This document shows positions 59,702 through 64,000 of a stretch of DNA of 64,000 nt, piece after piece. Where the stretch lies: contig DASRGG010000031.1 in NCBI GenBank assembly GCA_035651155.1, positions 62,001 through 126,000 on the forward strand, in the 5' to 3' direction. The DNA comes from CF-39 sp035651155. GTDB taxonomy: Bacteria > Chloroflexota > Limnocylindria > P2-11E. A model generated the notes under the pieces. The model ran no database searches. It saw only the letters and a list, made by a program, of their open reading frames with translations, and was not told the DNA's origin. Positions within the stretch are counted from its first letter, which is position 1. Every line of letters starts with the position of its first letter. A program made the position numbers and the translations under genes.

Positions 59702-61141
59702 TCAGGGGTGCTTGCGCAGCCGCGCGGGCAGGATCTGTAGCTCCTCGCGATACTTCGCGACCGTACGCCGCGCGAGGATGATGCCGTTGTCGGACCGCAG
59801 CTTCTCGGCGATCTCCTGATCGGAGTAGGGCCGCGACCGGTCCTCGTTCTCGATGATCCGCTTGATCACGTCCTTCACCCCGAGCGACGCGGTGAAGAAG
59901 ACCGCGAACGGGACGACCTGGCCGCTCGGGATGAGCACGAACTTTCCGGCGGTCGCGCGGCTCACCGTCGACTCATGCATCCCGATGCGCTCACCCACCT
60001 CCGCGCGCGTGAGCGGGCGCAGCGACTGGATGCCGTTCTCGAGGAACTCGCGCTGACACTCGACGATCACCTCGGTGATCCGCGCGATGGTCTGGCGGCG
60101 CTGATTGATGTTGTCGATGAAGAACTTCGCGCGGGTCACGTAGTCGCGGATGTGCCGGCGGTCGTGGTCGCTCATCGGCACGGACTCGCCGCCATCCCGA
60201 CGAGCCGCCTGCGCCTGCGCGACGAGCTGCCGGTAGACGGGGTTCACTCGCAGCGAGAAGCGGCGTGACTCGATCACCTCGACGTGGAACTCGCCGTTCT
60301 CGTCCTTCAGGATCATCACGTCCGGGCGAAGCCCGACCTCACGACCACCGACCGACGTGCCGCCGGGTCCGGCGGTGAAGGCGTGCGCCGGGAACGGATT
60401 GAGCACCTCCTTGATGTAGTCCGACGCCGTCTGGACCTCTTCGCGCGTGATGCGCAGGGCCTGCGCGATGTCGCCGTACTTGTGTTCGCCGAGCGCGCGC
60501 AGCTGCTGGGCGACGAGCTGTTTCGTGTGCGGGGGGACCCTCTCGCCGATCTCTTCGAGGTGCTCGATCTGCGCGAGCAGGCATTCACGTGTGTCGCGCG
60601 CGCCGATGCCCCAGGGCTCGATCGAAAGGATGGCGCGATGGACGCGCTCGACGTCCTCCAGCGAGGACTTCGTCGACTTCGCCGCGTCTTCGAGCGTGAT
60701 GCCGTCGAGCCGGCCGTTATCGTCGATGTTGCCGATCAGGTATTCGGCGACATGGTGCAGGCGGGCGGGCAGCATGACCCGCACGTTCCACGAGAGGTAT
60801 TCGGCGAGCGTCTGCTCGGCCTCGGCGCGGACGATCGGATCGAGCTCCTCGTCGTCGTCGCGCCGCATCAGGCTCGTGCCTTCGAGCGGCTCGGCCTCCA
60901 CGTCCTCGTCGCGCGGCGCCTTGCTCGCGAGACCGAAGCAGTTGAGGCAGATGCGACCCTGGAGCGGCTCGCCGCAGAGCGGGCAGACCGTCGTCTCTTC
61001 GAGGTCGAGCGCCGGATTCTCTGAGAGCTCCTGGCTGATGACGTCCTGCAGCTCCATCGAAGAGAGCTGGAGGATGTAGTTCGCGGCGATCTGCTTCGGC
61101 GTGACCTTTAACTGCTGCTGGGGAAGAAGTCGCAGGTCCAC
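59702..61141 (-). CDS. rpoN: RNA polymerase sigma-54 factor with zinc ribbon
   Basis: 479 residues from GTG 61141. Region I is the Gln/Leu-rich N-terminus (LLPQQQLKVTP, then AANYILQLSSMELQDVI). The core-binding domain covers ~105-290. The HTH region reads RAEVGERIGMHESTVSRAT, and the RpoN box is ARRTVAKYRE near 457. Between region I and the core-binding domain is a zinc ribbon, CPLCGEPLQGRICLNC (~53-68), which standard sigma-54 lacks. Sigma-54 directs activator-dependent transcription from -24/-12 promoters. A TAAGGT hexamer lies eight bases ahead of the GTG. Confidence 0.95.
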   Translation of the reverse strand: MDLRLLPQQQLKVTPKQIAANYILQLSSMELQDVISQELSENPALDLEETTVCPLCGEPLQGRICLNCFGLASKAPRDEDVEAEPLEGTSLMRRDDDEELDPIVRAEAEQTLAEYLSWNVRVMLPARLHHVAEYLIGNIDDNGRLDGITLEDAAKSTKSSLEDVERVHRAILSIEPWGIGARDTRECLLAQIEHLEEIGERVPPHTKQLVAQQLRALGEHKYGDIAQALRITREEVQTASDYIKEVLNPFPAHAFTAGPGGTSVGGREVGLRPDVMILKDENGEFHVEVIESRRFSLRVNPVYRQLVAQAQAARRDGGESVPMSDHDRRHIRDYVTRAKFFIDNINQRRQTIARITEVIVECQREFLENGIQSLRPLTRAEVGERIGMHESTVSRATAGKFVLIPSGQVVPFAVFFTASLGVKDVIKRIIENEDRSRPYSDQEIAEKLRSDNGIILARRTVAKYREELQILPARLRKHP

Positions 61142-61160
61142 GATCGGCTACCTTACCCCA
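61142..61160. promoter_or_regulatory. Bidirectional promoter between rpoN and the NuoL/M-like operon
   Basis: Only 19 bases separate the divergent starts. The hexamer TACCTT (61149-61154) lies six bases before the ATG at 61161. Its complement reads as TAAGGT on the other strand, eight bases before the rpoN GTG. One AT-rich core may therefore serve as -10 for two nearly leaderless transcripts. Confidence 0.5.
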
Positions 61161-62936
61161 ATGCGCATACGCGGCGAGCTGATCTTCGTGCTCGTCGGCA
61201 TCGTGCTCGCGCTCATCGCCATCGCATCGGTCCTCTCGGGTCGTCTCGCGCGATGGCGTACGCCACTCGCGGCGGCGGGATGCCTCATGGCAGGAGTCAC
61301 ACCACTCCTCTTGTATCCGTTCGTCGACTCCGCGCGAGCGCGCGGAGTGGCCCTCTGGGAGTGGTCGGCGGTCGGCGGACCGACCATCCAAGCTTCGTAT
61401 CGCTTGGATGGACTTGCGGCGATCGGCCTCGCCATCGGTGTCCTGTACGGTGGCGCGGCACTCGTCGCCACGACGCGCGTGCCCTCGCGCTCCGCGTTGT
61501 TGCGCCCCGCGCTCCTCTTCAACGCCTTCATCCTGGTGACGCTCGTCGTCACGGACGACCTGATCGCCGGCGTCGTCGTCCTCGGCGCTCTCGCGGCGGC
61601 CACGACGTTCATCGCGCTGCTGGTCTCACCGCCGTCGGCCGTGGCGCGCATCACCGCCTACCTCGCCGCGGGCGTCCAAGCGTTCATCGTCTCCGGGCTG
61701 CTCGTGACACGCTTCGGCGCGGCGTCCTTCCGCTTCGACGCGATCGGGCCCACGTCCATCAGCCCAGGCGTCCTGTTGGCCGCCGCCGTCGGCGGCGCGC
61801 TCTTCGCCGGCCTCTATCCCTTCGTCCCGTGGGGCTATCGGCAGGACGAGAGCGGCGAGCGCGAGAGCCTGCGCGGACTGCTGACCATGCCGGCGGGCGT
61901 CGGCGCGACGATCGTGCTCATGCGCCTCGCCGGGGTCACGCGCATCGACCTCTCCGAGCTCACCCTGCCCGGCTCGGTCCCCGGCTGGGCGATCGCGCTC
62001 GTCGCGATCGCGACGCTCGTCGCCCTGCGGCGCGCGCGCCGCGACGCGCGCGGGCGCCGCGGCGCCGGGGTCGCCGTGCTCACGCTCGCCGTGCTCCTTC
62101 TCTATCCGCTCCTCCATTGGAGCCACGTCGTGCTGCTGGCGTGCCTCCTCACCGTCGCGTACGCCGCCGCGGTGTCGCTCGCGCTGCCGGAGCAGTGGCT
62201 CGTCACGCGGTACGACGTGACGCTCGCCGCCGCGTGGATCGGCATCGCGGGCGGCACGCCGGTCGCGGCCGCGGGAGCGCTCGTCGTGCTGATGGGGGGC
62301 GCGCTCGCCGCGCTCGCCGAGGCCTTCTGGATGCCGCCGCATCGCGCGTACATCGCGATGCTCGCGAGCACGACGACGATCGTGTCGGGCGCGCTCGCCG
62401 TGTTCCTGGGCACGCTCGGCACGCCCGATCCCGTCGCGCTCGCGCTGGGCGCGGTCGCGATCCTCGCCGTGATCGCGCTGGAGCTCGTGCACGTGGGTCG
62501 GCGCCTGGACGTCGCCGCGGCGCCGAGGGACCTCGAGATCACCGCGACCGTCTTCGCGTTCCTCGCCACCGTGCTCGTCACGAGCCTCGCCGCGAGCCCG
62601 ATGCTCGACGCGCTCGCGCGGGCGTTCGGACGTCCGCTCGAGAGCGATCTCGCCACGACGGCGTTCGCCACCGCGGTGCTCGCCGCGACGTCGGCCCTCC
62701 TCGCGATCATCGCGGGCGCGATGCGCCCGCTGCTGCCGGACCTCGCGCCGGTGGGGACGCGGCTCGGCCGCGTCGTTTCGTTCGCCGATCCGGTGCCCAT
62801 CGCCGCCGGGGGCTTCCGCGCGCTGGAGCGCTCCGCGACCTTCGTGTCCACCGCGTTCTCGCTGTTCGAGCAGCGCGCCGGCGTGTGGCTCGCGATCGTG
62901 CTCATCGGCGGCGTGCTCGTGTGGGCGGTGCGCTAG
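61161..62936 (+). CDS. Complex I/hydrogenase-4-like membrane subunit (NuoL/M/N-related)
   Basis: 591 residues with about 14-16 hydrophobic segments over the whole length. The layout recalls proton-translocating antiporter-like subunits, and charged residues lie within membrane stretches (a Lys/Arg-poor core with DSARARGVALWEW and YRLDGLAAIGLAIGVLYGG early on). I see only weak likeness to the canonical NuoL/M motifs, so it is a divergent member. First gene of an operon with two more membrane subunits. ATG 61161 fits a leaderless start. Confidence 0.65.
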   Translation: MRIRGELIFVLVGIVLALIAIASVLSGRLARWRTPLAAAGCLMAGVTPLLLYPFVDSARARGVALWEWSAVGGPTIQASYRLDGLAAIGLAIGVLYGGAALVATTRVPSRSALLRPALLFNAFILVTLVVTDDLIAGVVVLGALAAATTFIALLVSPPSAVARITAYLAAGVQAFIVSGLLVTRFGAASFRFDAIGPTSISPGVLLAAAVGGALFAGLYPFVPWGYRQDESGERESLRGLLTMPAGVGATIVLMRLAGVTRIDLSELTLPGSVPGWAIALVAIATLVALRRARRDARGRRGAGVAVLTLAVLLLYPLLHWSHVVLLACLLTVAYAAAVSLALPEQWLVTRYDVTLAAAWIGIAGGTPVAAAGALVVLMGGALAALAEAFWMPPHRAYIAMLASTTTIVSGALAVFLGTLGTPDPVALALGAVAILAVIALELVHVGRRLDVAAAPRDLEITATVFAFLATVLVTSLAASPMLDALARAFGRPLESDLATTAFATAVLAATSALLAIIAGAMRPLLPDLAPVGTRLGRVVSFADPVPIAAGGFRALERSATFVSTAFSLFEQRAGVWLAIVLIGGVLVWAVR

Positions 62937-63523
62937 TGCTGATGCTGCTGCTCGTCGCGGTCGCCACGCTCGCCGCGAACGGCGCGCGGCAGCTCCGCTA
63001 CATGGCGCTCGCGTTCCTCGGCGTCGCGCTCGCCGCGCACCTCCTCACGGGCCCGTCGGTGTCGCTCTCGCAGATCTCCGTGAGCGCCGCGGCCGCCCTC
63101 GTGTCGGCCGCCGTCCTCTATGTCGCCGCGCGCGACCGCCGCTACGGCGAAGATCCCGGCTGGCGGCTCTGGCTCGCAACCGTCGTCGCCGCGTCCGTCG
63201 CCGCGGCGGCGTTCGCGTTCCTGCGCACGACCGCGAACGAAGAGGTGCGCATCACGATCATCGGAGAGGATCCGAGCGGCGTGACGCAGGAGGCCGGGGC
63301 ATTCTGGCTGCTGGCGTCGGGCGTGGCGATCCTGCTGACCGCGCGCGGTGCCGTCCGCGGATCGCTCGGCGCGCTCCTCATGCTCACCGGGACGCAGCTG
63401 CTCGTGCAGCTCGTGCCCGGGCCACAGCTCGCCTTCACGCTGCTGCTGTCGTGGCTCCAGGTCGTCGTGGCGCTCTGCGGGGCCTTCCTCATCCTGAACG
63501 AGCGCGCGGTGCGCGAGGCGTGA
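62936..63523 (+). CDS. Membrane subunit, HyfE-like
   Basis: 195 residues with about six hydrophobic segments. The GTG at 62936 shares a base with the previous stop (TAGTG). Size, topology and order after a NuoL/M-like subunit suggest a hydrogenase-4 HyfE/NuoK-type subunit. No decisive motif is seen. Its stop overlaps the next GTG (GTGA at 63520). Confidence 0.6.
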   Translation: MLMLLLVAVATLAANGARQLRYMALAFLGVALAAHLLTGPSVSLSQISVSAAAALVSAAVLYVAARDRRYGEDPGWRLWLATVVAASVAAAAFAFLRTTANEEVRITIIGEDPSGVTQEAGAFWLLASGVAILLTARGAVRGSLGALLMLTGTQLLVQLVPGPQLAFTLLLSWLQVVVALCGAFLILNERAVREA

Positions 63524-64000
63524 TCGTCCCCATCGCGCTCCTCGGTGGCGGCGCCCTCGTCGCGTTCGCGGTCCGCAAGCAGGTCCACCTCGCCGGCCCG
63601 CTCAGCGCAGCGGCGCTCGCCGCGGCGATCTGGTGGACGATCTCGTCACCGCAGGAGAAGAGCGAGGTCCTCGGTCTGCAGCTCCGCCTCTCGCCGCTCG
63701 CGCAGCTCGGCGGGGCGATGCTGCTCTCCTCGCTCTTCATCCTGGTGCTCGCGGTCTGGCTCGACGAACCGGCGTACAACTTCTTTCCCACCGCTCTCGC
63801 CGCGGGCGCGGCGGTCACCGCCGTCCTGACGCTGACATCACCGATCGCGATCTACGCGGTCCTGCTGCTCGCGCTCCTCGTGCCGGTCGGCTCCTTCACC
63901 TTCCAGGTCACGCGCAACCGCAGCGTCGAGGCGGCGTACCGGCACTTCTCCTTCGTCGCACTGGGTGGATCGCTGGGCATCGCCGCGCTCGCGCTCGCGG
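63520..64000 (+). CDS. Third membrane subunit of the operon (partial, cut by window end)
   Basis: Starts at GTG 63520 in GTGA overlap and runs off the window after 160 codons. The visible part has an N-terminal helix (VIVPIALLGGGALVAFAV), an AAIWWTISSPQEKSEVLG loop and several further membrane segments, as in NuoL/M/N or HyfB/F N-termini. Probably the main antiporter-like subunit of the same complex. Confidence 0.6.
   Translation, partial: MIVPIALLGGGALVAFAVRKQVHLAGPLSAAALAAAIWWTISSPQEKSEVLGLQLRLSPLAQLGGAMLLSSLFILVLAVWLDEPAYNFFPTALAAGAAVTAVLTLTSPIAIYAVLLLALLVPVGSFTFQVTRNRSVEAAYRHFSFVALGGSLGIAALALA

Overview
The window is very GC-rich DNA with dense, overlapping genes, frequent GTG/TTG starts and many -10-like hexamers only 6-9 bases ahead of a start codon, which suggests much leaderless transcription. 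Class I lysyl-tRNA synthetase, a GH57 glycosidase, a proton-pumping pyrophosphatase of the potassium-independent type, sigma-54 with a zinc ribbon and an argCJBRGH order fit a high-GC environmental bacterium. My best guess is an uncultured Chloroflexota lineage, but nothing here proves the phylum.

Region 1 (1 to about 24,920) is the right-hand part of a prophage or phage-derived integrated element. Left to right it holds a tail/baseplate module (large hub protein carrying beta-propellers, then tail proteins), a lysis module (small membrane proteins, amidase endolysin, holin-like protein), a cargo block (7,052-18,146), a replication module (zinc-ribbon proteins and a P4-type primase-helicase), a 125-bp nested palindrome with iteron-like repeats that looks like a replication origin, an excisionase-like protein, a tyrosine integrase, and a membrane protein/GIY-YIG pair. 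It abuts the 3' end of a tRNA-Ser(UGA) gene, the likely attachment site. The left end lies outside the window.

The cargo block looks like a defence island: a DUF262/HNH (GmrSD-like) protein, a Type III restriction-modification pair preceded by two small membrane proteins, an uncharacterised protein coupled to an XRE-ImmA/IrrE metalloprotease, and a two-gene cassette I cannot assign (16,112-18,146), which is the best candidate here for an undescribed system.

Region 2 (24,923-64,000) is chromosomal. It contains serS beside its tRNA-Ser; a lipoprotein; a glycosyltransferase; a methyltransferase/GH57/lysK/greA operon; mutY and mug; two M16 peptidases; a lipoprotein transpeptidase with gamma-glutamyltransferase and MarR; the arginine operon argC-J-B-R-G-H plus a short argA-like acetyltransferase and a membrane protein, with an ArgR-box promoter and a terminator; gdhA behind a split tandem acetyltransferase; riboflavin genes ribD-E-BA-H; the 5-oxoprolinase genes pxpA-B-C; hppA; a small autoregulated HTH protein; rpoN; and the start of an operon of complex-I/hydrogenase-4-like membrane subunits that runs off the right edge.

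The most interesting observations are the nested palindrome next to the primase-helicase, an in-frame UGA in the methyltransferase followed by a hairpin matching the bacterial SECIS layout, the unassigned two-gene cassette, an apparent ATA start in the primase gene, and an attenuator-like terminator in the greA leader.
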